Part shown: piece after piece, positions 1 through 16,084 of the stretch
How the letters are laid out: each line of letters opens with the position of its first letter
Position numbering within the stretch: position 1 is the first letter of the stretch
Assembly (NCBI GenBank): GCA_014529385.2
Contig: CM043970.1
Coordinates: forward strand, 60,623,023-60,687,022
Source: Adiantum capillus-veneris
Taxonomy: Eukaryota > Streptophyta > Polypodiopsida > Polypodiales > Pteridaceae
DNA length: 64,000 nt
Reading direction: 5' to 3'
The notes under the pieces: generated by a model
What the model was told of the DNA's origin: nothing
Seen by the model: only the letters and a program-made list of their open reading frames with translations
Databases searched by the model: none
Program-made: the position numbers and the translations under genes

Positions 1-1242
1 GTTTGGGGCAAGTTCCCAACCTTCGATATGTGCAGTAAAAGTGCACACTGGCCACTAAGATTGTTCTTGATACGACGTGCTAAAAATAGTTTAGAAAACG
101 GATTTGACGAGCACCTAGGGACAATTGAAGTAGCGGCACCAGTGTCAGTTCCAAAGACTCATATTCTCCACATGTGGAATATGTCTCAGGTAAGGATGTT
201 TGAAAAAAGAACACCCTTCAAGTACGAGATGTACTTGAAGGATGTACTTGAAGTACGAGATGTACTTGAGTGTGGAGGTAATTGTAAACATGCATGTGAC
301 GTGCGTGAGAGGGACCCTCATTATCACTGGCTAAACCGAACTCCTTGAGTTCCTAGACCATGTTGTATCCCATGTGACAACATGTCCAAATCAAACCCTA
401 CAAGTGGTTCATAACTGCGTAGTACAAAAAACTTATTTTGAGCACTACAACCCAAATTGCTTGGCTCTTACATGACCTTGTCATTTCTCTTGAGAGCAAA
501 AATGGATGAAAACATAGTTTATGCATCCTACGTGGGAAAGCAAACAAAAAGAAACAAAACCCAATCAGATGCTTACTTGGAGGTTGAGCATAGTGTTCAC
601 TTATTCGTAGTGAAATGTACCTGCCCAAATTTCCTGCCTGCAAAGGCCTCGAAGCCCTAATTTGAAAATGTAGTAAAATGCAAGTAGTATTGCACATGTA
701 ACCTTGGGTGTTGCCGGTGCAATCCAAACCCCTTGATTAAAATCGACATTGCAAAACCCCTTGGTTAGACTTTTGTATGGAAACTGCTCAACTAGCAGCC
801 AACAGTATCTGAATTCAACTTTGGAAGTTGAAACTATCCACTAGCCCTTGGTAGCTTTATGAACTTCTTTTCTTAAAAGTGCAAGTTGGAAGATTCCAAG
901 AATTGACCATCACACTTACATGTTTTATTAATCACGACTTGGGTCTTACCCCCAAACTGTACGCATATAGACACTCTTAGTGCTATAGATAAAATATGAG
1001 ATCCATTGAAGGTGGAATCATATTCAGCACTAGGTCTTTTCCAAACCTAAAAATCAGTAATCTCGGGGTTTTGTGAACAGCCGTGCTGTCTGAAATGATG
1101 GCTGCATCTATACATCTTGGTAGAGATAATCCCTTACGAGTTTAAGACATTCAAAAACTCCATTTGATCCTCACACTTAAGGTGTGTAGTGCTACAATCA
1201 TGCACAAAAAATAGCTAATGGTAGAACGCTTGCCTGTCTATT
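1..1242. other. Non-genic stretch, no supported gene
   Basis: No reading frame here carries a recognisable domain; the longest open frames are about 105 codons on either strand and look random. The only local structure I see is a small hairpin and direct repeat at 216-269. The sequence is AT-rich plant-like intergenic DNA. Confidence 0.6.
216..269. repeat. Perfect 10-bp inverted repeat with partial direct duplication
   Basis: Positions 216-225 and 231-240 are exact reverse complements (cttcaagtac / gtacttgaag) around a 5-base loop. A 19-base part of this unit (220-238) is repeated directly at 251-269. The function is unknown; it may be simple slippage. Confidence 0.6.
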
Positions 1243-1535
1243 GGGTGAAAGCATGTTAACGTGTCGCGCTTTTTGTGCTAGTTAGCATTTTCAAGTTAGC
1301 ACATCTTTAAAAAGTTGGGTGTCCGGTAAATTTTTTACAAATAATATCAAAAGTTTTTGGAGGTTGTACATTTGGATTCCTTGTTTCAAGAGCTTTCTAC
1401 CGATATATCATACGTCATAGATCTTGGAGATGTAGCTCATGTTATTGTACTAGTTAGCATATGTCAAAAATTAATTGTGCTAGTTAGCATTGTCCGGGAT
1501 ATGAAAAAGTGTGACACGCTAACATGATTTCACCC
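1243..1535. mobile_element. MITE-like element with about 32-bp terminal inverted repeats
   Basis: The left end begins gggtgaaagcatgttaacg and the right end, read on the other strand, begins gggtgaaatcatgttagcg. The match continues for about 32 bases with a few mismatches. The copy is 293 bp, has no coding capacity and is flanked by the direct repeat tatt at 1239-1242 and 1536-1539. A further internal motif, gctagttagca, occurs near both ends. Non-autonomous DNA transposon is the natural reading. The superfamily is unclear: a TA duplication is nested inside the 4-bp one, so Tc1/mariner-like is possible. Confidence 0.65.
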
Positions 1536-1722
1536 TATTATAATCAACGGGTACTCCATCAAATAGATTTGTTTGAGCTTGAAAGCAATCACTGATGGAT
1601 TACAAACAGGTGGCTCTTAGCCATTCCAAAATAGGTGGTAATAGATAGCTCTTAGCCCTTTTTGTTGCCTCTTAGCTCTTCTTGTTACCATATTGACATA
1701 AAATCATGCCTAGTTTCACCTT

Positions 1723-1739
1723 CCCCCCCCCCCCCCCCC

Positions 1740-1833
<94 letters not shown>
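1723..1833. repeat. Compound microsatellite C18-(CA)18-(GA)28
   Basis: An 18-base C run (1723-1740) and one G are followed by 18 uninterrupted CA units (1742-1777) and 28 uninterrupted GA units (1778-1833). Open frames crossing it encode only Thr-His or Arg-Glu repeats and are not genes. Confidence 0.97.
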
Positions 1834-6043
<4,210 letters not shown>

Positions 6044-6181
6044 TGTCATCAATTGCTGTGGATCTGCAACAGTGGGTTGTACTTTCCACATATAATCACT
6101 CTTAGCTAATGTTGTCATCAATTGCTATGGATATGCAACAATGGGCTGTACTTTCCACAGATAATCACTCTTAGCTAGTGG
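6044..6181 (-). repeat. 69-bp tandem duplication at the 3' end of element C pol
   Basis: Units 6044-6112 and 6113-6181 match except for about seven substitutions. The second unit encodes, on the minus strand, the C-terminal end of C's integrase region. The divergence shows the duplication is old. Confidence 0.8.
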
Positions 6182-7215
6182 TGTGACGTAAGAGGTGTCA
6201 TCAAGTATGGAAATCTCTTCTCCATCTAATGTAGCAAGATTTATGGCTCCACTTGATGATATGTCATGAATCACAAGTGGACCATTACCTTGCTTCTTTA
6301 ATTTCTTGGAGTGTTGCTTTAAGGTGTAGACTAACACATAGTCTCCCCATTTGAACTCTTTATTAATCATGTGTTGATCATATGAAATTCCTTCATGCAT
6401 CTTTTCTGCGCATAGATGCATGTGACAACTTGTAAGCGTCTCACCTAACTTCTCAAGAATATCTAAGCTCTTAGATAGCTCATGACGTGTCCACTCTAAG
6501 TCTTTAGCTACTCTAAGCATGGAAATCAAGAAATTTATGGGCAATATAGCATTCAGACCAAACACCATGTTAAAAGGCGTTGTTCCAATTGGTAATTTGT
6601 ATGCTACTTTGTATGTCCATAAAGATGAATGTAGCTTTTTGTCCCAATCTGCTCTGGATTCACTTACTATCTTTATGAGCATTGTGAATAGGATCTTTAT
6701 GGTGCTCTCAGCATGTCCATTAGCTTGAGGGTGATAGGGTGCTGATTTGCGATGAACTACCATGAATTCTTCTAGCAATAATTCTATCACTTCATTTATG
6801 AAATGTCCCTTTGTTCCTAACTATCTCAATTGGTAGCCCATATTTTGTAAAGATATTCCCATACAAGAATTGTGCTGTCATTTTTGCATCATTCTTTTGT
6901 CTCACTTTTGCTTCAATCTCTTTGGTCAAATAATCTGTGGCCACTATGATGTAATGAGCATGTGTGCAATATGCCAAAGGTGCTATAGACCCTACGAAAT
7001 CTACACCTCATTTGGCAAAATCTCTTGCCCCCATCACTGGTAATAGAGGCACTTTGTTTCTCCACATCAATACCTTTGTTCGCTGTCATTCATCACACTT
7101 TCAAGCAAGATCTAATATCCATGAACAAGGTAGGCCACCAAATTCCTACAACAAGAGTTTCTTTTGAAGTTTTGTCAATAGAAAAATGTCCACCTGCTTG
7201 TCCAACATGATCTTG
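6125..7215 (-). pseudogene. Element C integrase (broken)
   Basis: This is the gypsy integrase that would insert element cDNA into the chromosome. The minus strand 6125-6790 encodes 221 residues with the catalytic-core end (HPQANGHAEST, catalytic Glu) and the downstream K-Q-H...K-K-L-K region. The frame at 6792-6977 adds the core start (ATDYLTK, YGLPIEIV), where the usual S-D-x-G has become R-N-K-G. Degenerate sequence up to about 7215 holds the N-terminal QRTKV and VDFVGSIAP stretch, with stops. The parts lie in two frames separated by a frameshift at about 6790. It belongs to element C, directly upstream of RNase H in the usual gypsy order. It is not functional. Confidence 0.8.
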
Positions 7216-7460
7216 CTCTAGAATCAAAATGTGTTTTCTCTATATGGCTACCCATTCATAGTTGGTTGTCCTTTCCTCTCTTGTAGCGATGATCTTCAAT
7301 CAACACATAATTCTATACGTCAACCCCTCTGGCAAGGTTCCCGTTATTAGGTTTACATGTTCTACATGTGCCTTGGTTGCAAAAATGTCACATGAACTAA
7401 TATAGTCATGAATTGCATTTTAGTCCAATATATACCTTGTCTCCTCAATCTCTGATATAT

Positions 7461-8564
7461 CTATGAATTCCTATTGTGAATCCGTGTATTTTGTACATGA
7501 ACCTGGCTCAGATACACATGTCTCTTGTCTAGCTCTATACATAACCTTAATATACCATCAGTTCCTTGCTTATATGACCTTCTAGCTATTAGCATGAGTG
7601 TACATGAACCTTGCTTAGATACACATGTCTCTTGTCCAGCCCTCTTTTGTGTTGGTCCTTTCTTCATCACAATTGTGAAATCAAACTCAAGCAATATAAT
7701 GGACCATCTAACAATACACCCAGTATTGCAAAATTTGTTCACCAAGTACAATAGTGCTTGATGATCCACAAAGAATGCGAACTTGTTTGCAAGAAGGTAG
7801 TGTCTAAACATCTTCACCGCATAAATAATTTATAACCCTTCTCTTTTCATGGCCGTGTGATTCTTCTTTGCACTACTCAACTATTTGCTAGAGTAACATA
7901 TAGGAAAATCCTTGTTTTTCTCTCTAGGTTGTGCTAGAATGCATCCTATAATAAAAGCTGATGCATCTATGTAGACATAAAAAATCATTGTCCAATAAGG
8001 AGCTTTCAAAATTGGAGTAGAAATCAATCTCTACTTTAATGCTTGAAATGATTCTTCAAATTCATTGATCCACTCAAATTTTATGAGGGAGTAGAGAGGT
8101 TTGGCAATAATGGTATACATGTAAATGAATGGTTGATAATATCCGTAATGTCCCATAAATGCTTGTATCTTCCTCACTTTTGTAGGTCTTGGTAGAGAAA
8201 AAATCTCTTGAATTTACTCAAGATCTGTAGAAATACTGTTCTTGGACACATTGTGTGATAGAATCTTTTCTTGTCTTACCATATGAAGACACATTTCTCT
8301 AAATTTAAGCAAATACTATATGTTCTGCTATAAGTTTTTCATGTAAATCTTCAAGAAGCGTCTTAAGTACTTCTTGAAAGCATAACTCATGAGCCTTTGG
8401 AATGTGGTCGACGCATTTATTAAGACAAATGACATTATTGTAAGCAAATATGCCCCGTTTTGTAGCAAAGGATGTCTTATACTGATCCTCTGGCTATACA
8501 GTAAGATGGTTATAGCTTGGAAATCCATCAAGAAATCCACAAGATTCCTTTCTTGCAACTCGTT
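7461..8564 (-). pseudogene. Element C RNase H and C-terminal reverse transcriptase (broken)
   Basis: The minus strand 7461-7817 encodes an RNase H piece (FRHYLLANKFAFFVDHQALLYLVN, an RNase H core signature given here in part). 7818-8330 is a degenerate link with the reverse transcriptase thumb (GHYGYYQPF) and RNase H start. 8328-8564 carries the palm (VLINASTTFQRLM, the usual M-P-F-G-L-x-N-A-P-x-T-F-Q region) and, in a second frame, the D-G-x-x-x-Y start. Several stops and shifts are visible. At 8564 the frame is cut by element B and continues at 33491. Confidence 0.75.
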
Positions 8565-9386
8565 AGTGTGCAACCAAAGTTTCCAAGCTAGGAAGTGGAC
8601 TATGCAAGGCTATGGGTGTCTACATGTGCAAGGCAGCGTGCTAAAGTAGGTACAAAAGACCTTGGCAGGTAGGTGGTTGCTAAAGCATATGGGTAAAGTG
8701 GTTGTTGAGGCCAAAAGGGCTCTAAAGGGGGCCAAAGGGGCCAATCAGGGTGGCAAGTCTAGGTGTCCAAAGTTCTTGAGTTGAGAGCTGGAATGTAGTG
8801 CTTGAGGTTCTAAATAATCCGATCTAGACGGCTCCTCAAAAGGAGCTACAATGTGAAAGATACGGCGGTTCAAATTTAGAAGGTTTTGCAAATCCTTGAT
8901 GGACAAGGCAAGTGGAGATAGGTGGCCAAAGCTAGAGTGAGTGGATAGACGTGAAGTGCTCAAGTTGTGGAGCATGTTGATCCTTTTGGATTGTTGATCA
9001 GAGCTTGAATGGGAAAGTGATGGCCATTGGAAAATTTAAAGGGGGCCAGTTGAGGGGCAACTTGACTACATTGATAGGCATACCATATGGAGTGTGTACG
9101 AATGACTTTTTGCCAACTTTGGGTGTGTCGTTTGATGTTGAGATGAAGCCAAAATGCATAGCAACGGGGTGGTCTCAAAGCTGAGAACCAGTTGTTGTGG
9201 TGGCATTTTGTGGCTAGGAGATTGGGTGTGTGAGCATTTGATGGTAGTGCTTTAAACATTGAGGGGAGAAAAGACGAGATTTGATGGTTTTCTTTGAAAT
9301 TCTCTAACCCTTGGAGGCCAAGCGCCTACGGGTTGCCATGTGTCATATTGAAAACCCACATAGGGTGTGATGAGCATGAGATCTAT

Positions 9387-9426
<40 letters not shown>

Positions 9427-10737
9427 TAGATATATATAATGATGCATTGCCTTGTACACAATGTGAAGAGGAGAGAGAGCTCCAAGGCGTGGTGGCCATG
9501 CTATGGGTGATGCCTCTAGCACTGACTGTGTGCGAGAGGGTGGCCATGGCGGTGTTTTGGTGACATGACATCGGTGGCCATTGTCGACAGGGTCGAATGA
9601 CACCAATAGTGGTTTGATGACATGGCACTCATAAGGGTTGGGTTCCCACATGGGCCACAAGCCTCCCGTTTTTTTTAAAAGCAAGTGTGAAGCAACCCCC
9701 CCCCCCCCCCCCCCCAACTAGTGAGGTTGCTAGTGCCAAAGGGAAGGAAGTTGTTCTTGAAAGAGGACAGGTTGCAGAGTGCAGAGTTGGGTTCCAAGTT
9801 TGGCCTCAAGGAACCCCAAGGCAAATCAAGCCCTATCAAGGGGGCAGTTTTAAGGCAAGTCAAGTGTGAGTTAAAGGAGCCGGTCAAAGGGTGCCCTAGG
9901 AGGAGAGTTCTAAGGTGGAAAAAGAGAGTGAGAGAGAGTAAAAGTAAAATAAAAAATGAAAAATGCCTAGGGGTACTACCGATGTCGCTAGTGCACCCCC
10001 CACAAGCAAGGAGAGCATATGAGGGCTAGCAAAGGGCGGTGCCCCCCTCCAAGTTTCTAAGTTGACTTGCGAAGTGGTCCAATGAGAGTGTAGCTCCCAA
10101 AAAATGAGTGGGGACTTCTTATAATATTCATTTTGAATCATTTTAAATGATTTTTTTCCAGGCCCTTGAGCCGTTGGAGCCTGCAGAGAGCCAAGATGAT
10201 TGGATGTATTTTTTGGAGGGCTTCTTTGTGGAGAGATGTGTGCCTGCAAAACCTAAGGTGTGTGTTTCTTACCCCACGATTGAGAGGGTGCACCGTTCTT
10301 TGTATATGGTGTTTTTTGGAGTGTGGTCAGGTCTCCATAGCCATTTCTTGAGTGTCATTTTCCTCCTGTCCCATTCTCTACTTCTGCTTTGGTGTGCGGT
10401 GGCGATGTTTGAGCAGGTGTGCTCACGGAACTTTTTTGTGTGTGGAATGGAAGTGAGAGTGATTTTGTGTGCGGCAGTGGTGTGTGGTTTGAAACGACCT
10501 GTGAAATGTATGTGGGATGAGATCTAGGCAAGTTTGAGTGGGTGGTGTATAGCCGTGCGGTGTTTAGCTTGTGGTGAGTATGTCAGTGTTGTCATGTGTG
10601 TGTGCAGGCGTTCGTCTACTAGTGGAAATGTGTCTTTTGAAGGTTTTTTTTGAGAGGATAGGGGTGTTGTGAATGCCCCGAGCTATAGAGAGGCTTTGTG
10701 TTGTGCACTAGGTGTGTTCCTTCATTCTCCCTCTCCA
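8565..10737 (+). repeat. Left LTR of element B
   Basis: It starts near tgtgcaaccaaag and ends ctctcca. It is collinear with the three right-LTR pieces and, inverted, with 27321-29376. It contains (TA)17 at 9391-9424 and a 20-base C run at 9696-9715. Open frames inside it (for example 126 codons at 10147-10527) are not shared with the other copies and are not genes. The exact first base is uncertain by a few positions because the start differs between copies. Confidence 0.8.
9391..9424. repeat. (TA)17 microsatellite in the left LTR of B
   Basis: 34 bases of alternating TA. It is absent from the matching position of the right LTR (near 24330), so it expanded after insertion or was lost there. 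Confidence 0.9.
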
Positions 10738-10752
10738 TCTTTTGGTGTCCCC

Positions 10753-12216
10753 ATGGAGGAGCATTTAATTGCTCCTAATTAAAGTTGAAGCAGTGAATTT
10801 CAGAATGCCGAGGGTGCGAGTTTTGAAGAGCAGGTACTACTAGAGAGGATGTGGTTTGATTTTTTAATTTTCACTGAGGTTGAAGATGCAAAAACTTGGC
10901 TTCAAGATTATGGATTGTTTCTACTGGAGAGAAATTTGTTGAGAGAGGAAGGCACAGTGCAGGTTTTCCCGCTCTTGATTCATGGAAAAGCAAGGAGATG
11001 GTACGATGGTCTTCCAAAAGAAGAAAAGACCAATTGTAGAGCCTTAGAAGTGGCTTTTTGAAGCAAATTTGTGGTGGATGTGCAACTAGATGAGGTGAAG
11101 CAAAATCTAGACGGGTTAAAGCAAAGCTTGGAAGGTGACTTTCAAGCATTCGAGTGGGAGTTTGAACCTTTTGGGGACAATTGATCAAGGTAACTGCTGC
11201 AAAAAATGTTGTTTTTCTTAAGTTGAGCAAGTTTTTGGATTGCTTGCATGAGGAGGTTCGATCAAAACAAAGTGGAGATAGATGGGCTTGTGTCGTATAA
11301 ATAAGCAATAAATTTAGATAGAGAATGGGCAACGAAGATATTTAAGAAGCACCAAGCTAGGCAGAATAAGTTGAGTCAGGTGGTGCTAAAGCAAGTTGAT
11401 GTGATGGTAGTCAAGCCAAAGGTGGTGCAAAGGTGGCTACAAAGAGATAGAGCAGTTTCTATGCCAAGGATGCCAGTTAGAGAGGATCCAATTGTGGAGG
11501 AAGTGCCGATGGATCCAAATCGAGTAGAGGATGCACGGGTGAGGCCAAGTATGGATGGTCAAGCTCCATTGAAGTGTGCTAGGGATCAAAGGGTGTGGTT
11601 TGCAAACAAGGTTGAAGCGATAAAGCTGGAGGAGATTCTAGAGCTCGAGATAGAAGAGGAGATTGAGTAGAGTGATGGCAGTTCCATGGATGCTGATACA
11701 AGTTGGGAAACTGAGTTGTCTCAGTCAAGATATGAAGAGTTTGATCTCTTGCATGTGACTAGAGATGCGGTAAATGTGTGTAAGGAGCACGATGAAGTGC
11801 AAGCCGAGATGCTTGATAGAGACCAAGTGGAGGAGTCCAAGTGAGCCTACAGGTGAATACATGCAAGTAAAGATGAAAGATGGTGTGTGGTGCCATGTTG
11901 ATGCCCTACTCTTGTGAAGATTACGGTGGAATGTGCTACGATGGTGCAACAAGTGCAAAATTTTGCCAACAGGGATAAAGTAGCCTTGATTATGGAGGAG
12001 AAGTAGGTGAATGGTGCGGTAGGGGAGGAAAATCTGTTTTCTTTGGTGGAGCATGATGTAGCGGTAGAACAAGTGATTGAAGAGAAGGAAATTGAAGTCG
12101 ACAAGCAGATGGTGTTGATCGACGTTGAAGGGCTAGTTGACGAGGAAGGGCTTGATGATGCTAGAAGTGTGGATGCAAGCGTGGAGCCTGAAGTGGAGGA
12201 GTTTCCAAGGCAGTAG
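10753..12216 (+). pseudogene. Gag-like protein of element B (broken)
   Basis: One reading frame can be followed from an ATG at 10753, 15 bases past the LTR, to a stop at 12216 (about 488 codons), with several stops and a short out-of-frame section around 11185-11345. The N-terminal part is gypsy gag-like: E-D-A-K-T-W-L...FPLLIHGKARRWYDGLP, then a helix-rich D-E-V-K-Q-N-L region and HEEVRSKQS. From about 11480 the product becomes acidic (VEEVPMDPNRVEDARV; later VIEEKEIEVDKQMVLIDVEG). I see no CCHC zinc knuckle. It would have formed virus-like particles for the non-autonomous element. Assignment rests on the W-L and KARRWYDGLP motifs and LTR context. Confidence 0.6.
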
Positions 12217-12767
12217 GTATGCTCCATGGTCGGTGAAGTGAAATCCTAGGTTGGGGTCAATATTTCAATGGAAGTATGTGAGTCATGGTTGAAAGGTATG
12301 CTGATAGATGCAGATGTGCAGTGGGCTATCAAGCACATACAAGGTTCACTTCAGAAGAGGACCTCGCTTTACATGGAGGGGAGGGAGGATCATGTATGTG
12401 TTATGAGATTGATGGTATGCATGATGGTGTTTTGTTTGAGATGGGCAGTGCACCAATGGATGCTCGAAAGAGTGGAGGTATGCCATAGATAAGTTATGTG
12501 CATGATTGGCTATGTGCTAGGGTGCAACACTATGGGAAGCTGTTGCAGGTGGATGGAGGTGATCAAAGCAAGGTGTTTGATCCAGGTGGAAGCTATGCTA
12601 TGAAGAACTCGGTTGTGCAACCTTCATGAGCAAGGGAGGCGGGTAATATGTGATAGATTTTGTACATATGGTTTATGTGTACAAAGTGTTTACTTGGTGT
12701 TGTAGTTCTAAAGATAAATTAGCATATGTGTGGTTGAACATAAATGTTCAACAAGGGGGCTAGGCAA
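12217..12767 (+). other. 3' untranslated interior of element B with polypurine tract
   Basis: No domain is recognised. A purine-rich tract at about 12750-12767 (acaagggggctaggcaa) lies directly before the right LTR, where plus-strand synthesis would start. Confidence 0.55.
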
Positions 12768-12944
12768 TGATGGTGGAGCCAAAGTTGGTCCAAGCTAGGA
12801 AGTGGACTATGCAAGGCTATGGGTCTCTATAACTGCAGAGCAGTGTGCTAAAGTAGGTACAGAAGACCTGGGCAGGCAGGAGGTTATTGAAATGTATGGC
12901 TAAAGTGGTTGTTGAGGCCAAAAGGGCTCCCAAGGGGGCCAACC
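12768..12944 (+). repeat. Right LTR of element B, piece 1
   Basis: It matches 8567-8748 of the left LTR (shared ccaagctaggaagtggac and gttgaggccaaaagggct), then stops at the insertion of element D. The last five bases (caacc) are D's left target duplicate. Confidence 0.8.
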
Positions 12945-13172
12945 TATTGGAATTGGGGTTGCAAGAAAACACACACAGCTTGGAGAAGATGAAGGAAGCT
13001 CAAGGCACACAACAGAGAGTGTATTACGTAGTGTGCAATGGAAAGATAAGATAGCCCGAGTGATATGCGTATGTACAATGTACAATGGAAAAAAACCTCC
13101 TAGTGAGGGAAAAAATACCCCGGTGGTCCTAAGTGTGTTCACACACATCACTACCACATGTATATGGTAACA
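12945..13172 (-). repeat. 3' LTR of element D
   Basis: It is collinear with 23313-23541, sharing ggagaagatgaaggaag and cacacatcactaccacatg. Its plus-strand start is ta instead of tg, a lost terminal dinucleotide. A polypurine tract on the minus strand (catgggggctt, plus 13173-13184) lies directly beside it. Confidence 0.85.
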
Positions 13173-13199
13173 AAGCCCCCATGGGAGTGATGTGGTGAA

Positions 13200-15188
13200 C
13201 GAGAGTTTGCACATAGAGTATAGGGAACTGCCATGCCCTGAGGACATGATCAGTCCACAAAGGGAGTAAGCCCAAAGCTTTGAACTTCTCACAAGACAAT
13301 TCCTTTGTGAAAAGATTTGCAAGGTTGTCATGTGTTGGCACATAAGCCAGGCTTACCTCTCATGTTGAGAGGCTCTCTCCCTGACATAGTGGTAATGCAC
13401 CTCAATGTGCTTTGTGTGAGCATGAAAAATCAGGTTCCTCACAACTACCAATGCGCTAAGACTGTCAATGTAGATAGTGTTGATAGTGTCCTGTCCAACA
13501 CCCAAATAATCCATAAGGCGTCTGAGCCATACACACTCAACCGTAGCTGTGAAGACTGCCATATACTAAGACTCACAACTAGAAGTGGCCACAATAGGTT
13601 GCTTCTTGCTCAACCATGAGATGCATAAGCTGCCAAGCATGAAACAAAAACCACTTGTGGACACTTGTGTGTCAAAACAATTAACCCAATTTGAATCCAA
13701 AAAAGCATGTAAGTCTGGCGGACATGATCCCCCCTTGGGATAAAACAAGCCAAAATGTAAAGTGCCACTCAAGTAGCAAAAAATCCTATTGACAGCCTGC
13801 CAATGCTTAGACCATGGGCTATGCATAAACCTGTTGACCTGTGAGACTGTAAACTGAATATCCAGCCTCGTGTTGCATACATAAATGAGGCAAACAACAT
13901 CAGTTTGGTAAAGAGTGACATCGACAGGATCACCAGCATCGAGAAGACTCAATTTCAAACCTGTTTCCATGGGAGTGGCAATATGTTTGCAATCCTCAAG
14001 TCCAAACTTACATAGCAATGTCTCTATGTAACTTTTTTGACACAAGGCAATACCACCATCACACTGCTTAAACTGTATTCCCAAGTAATGATGCAAAAAC
14101 CCCAAATCTTTCATCTTAAAATTATCGTTCAATTAAGCCTTAAATTCAACAATATGTCTCTCATTTGGTCCAATGATCAACAAATCATCCACATAGAGAA
14201 CCACAATGAGAAGTAATTCACCCTCACGCTTTACATACAATGCGCTTTCTATTGGACTGTTACGAAAGCTTTGTTTGATCAAATGAGTGTCAGCTTTCTC
14301 ATACCAATCACGAGGGAATTGCTTCAACCCATACAAATTTTTCTTACATCTGCACACTTTATCCTCTTGTCCTTTCTTGAAAAAACTGCGAGGCTGCGTT
14401 ATTTAAATTTCCTCAAATATGTCACCATTCATGAAAGAAATAACAATGTTTGGCTGATGTACATCACAACCAAAATGAGTTGCCAATGCACATAGAAAAC
14501 ACATAGTAGCCATTCGGCAATTGGGGACAAAAGTCTCTTCATAATCTATGCCTTTTTGTTGTGCATAACATTTTGCAAAAAGTTGAGCCTTATAGCGATC
14601 AATCTCACTATCCGGCTTGCATTTCAACTTGTAAACCCACTTCATATTAATGGTATTTTTGCCAGGAGGAAAATCACATAAAGTCCATATGCCATTTTCT
14701 ATAAGTGCATCATATTCAGATTGCATGGCAGCCTTCCAATTTTTAAAATTTTGTGCTTCATTAAAAGATAGAGGTTCCTCAACATCATGTAAGCTAGACA
14801 CAGCCAAAGCATAACACTCTAATGCATAAGATGCATGGCGAGAACCTAAACAAGTATGACTAGACAAATGTGCATCCAATTTACTATCACGCAAAATATG
14901 CACCATCCATTTAGGCATACCTCTAGCCTGTTCATTCACACTCCTTTCCTCATCAAGTACATCATGTACATTTGCATCAGTAATAGGCTGATTTGTAACA
15001 TTTTCAAAAACCCCCATAGGCTGTACATTTGCCTCATTGGAATTTACATTCAAACTTCCACCACTGAAAAGAGGCAACAAAGTGTCATGAATGTCCTGTG
15101 AGCTTACATTACTGTCTCTATAGTATATGACAACAAGGGCTGAACAAAATCTTTCACAAAGACAACATCCCATGAGACCAAGATACAC
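13200..15188 (-). pseudogene. Element D reverse transcriptase and RNase H (broken)
   Basis: Minus strand, in order: linker and reverse transcriptase start (14403-15188: NFKNWKAAMQSEYDAL, NMKWVYKLK, YEETFVP), palm (14133-14357: KKNLYGLKQFPRDWYEKAD, then the catalytic YVDDLLI), connection and RNase H (13566-14132: MKDLGFLHHYLGIQ, FLDSNWV, VATSSCESQ), and the RNase H end (about 13200-13562: DSLSALVVV, HTKHIEVHYHYVRER, NLANLFTKEL). Stops interrupt at about 14402 and 14132, and a shift lies near 13562. These copy element RNA into cDNA. The order INT-RT-RH is diagnostic of copia. Confidence 0.85.
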
Positions 15189-15275
15189 TTTTTTTGCGGA
15201 TGATACAACCTCTAACCTTTGCTTTAAGCACTACAACCAACAAAAATACATTTGACAGCCTTATCATCCAATTTC

Positions 15276-16084
15276 TTACGCTGATTTGTGCACCAAAGCA
15301 TATGACAAACAACCAAAAACACACATGTACTCAATATAAGGCTTTCTATCATGACATGCTTCATATGGAGTGATAAACTTCAAATCTTTTGTAGGACACT
15401 TGTTAAGTACATAAGTGGCACACATGATGGCCTTAAGCCAAAATGAATATGCGGCAAAGCTTGACTTTTGACCATACATCGTGCCATTTTTGTAAGTGAC
15501 CTATTTTTCCTCTCAGCAACACCATTTTGCTGAGGTGTATAAGGCACTGTAAATTGGTGTTTTATCCCACGAATTACATTTTGAGACATATTCAACCATA
15601 GCCAAAAAAAATTTGGAGCACAAAAACACTTCGGACTTCGCCTTAAGCAGACACACCCATGCATGCCTGGAGTAATCATCAATTGAAGTCACTAAGTAAA
15701 GGTAATTGCCCAAGGATGGAGTTTGCATGGGCTCACAAACATCACTATGAGAAGATGTAACCTACATGTGGACCTAACTGAACCATCCTTTGAAAACTTT
15801 GAACGCTGCATCTTACCCAAAATATAGCCTTCACAAATATGTTTTATAGGTTCTTCAAGAGGCGGCAAAGAAGCAACTATATTAGATTTCTGTAAACGCA
15901 GCAAACTGGAAAAGTTTAGATGCCCAAAACATGCATGCCAAGTTTTGCATCTGAAATAGCCTTAGAATCCACAACTGCATTTGCAAAATTTTGCCCACAC
16001 TTGTCATATAAAGTGAGCTTATACAACCCATGACATAAAATGCAAGATGCAACAATTTCATCAGCCAAAATTGAGGTCATGTAC
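15276..16084 (-). pseudogene. Element D pre-integrase and integrase (broken, internal deletion)
   Basis: Starting at the E insertion (16084), the minus strand reads CHGLYKLTLYDKCGQNF and a zinc-binding region with W-H-A-C-F-G-H-L. It continues with [15 protein letters not shown] (first catalytic region) and then, in another frame, [19 protein letters not shown] with the catalytic Glu. Between them the conserved D-N-G-G-E-Y region with the second catalytic Asp is missing; the sequence jumps from F-L-A-M-V-E to the G-I-K-H-Q-F motif. The 15276-15479 frame completes the core ([19 protein letters not shown]). Non-functional. Confidence 0.75.

Noticed and set aside
10147-10527. A 126-codon frame in the left LTR of B
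   Set aside because: The matching stretch of the right LTR (about 32920-33310) does not keep the frame open, so it is a chance frame.
8565-10737. Segmental duplication of host DNA as the explanation of the 2.2-kb repeats
   Set aside because: Three copies with matching ends, target duplications, a polypurine tract and a gag-like interior fit LTRs better.
12900-13343. A 147-codon minus-strand frame
   Set aside because: It reads through D's LTR in a frame different from the RNase H tail; it is a shadow.
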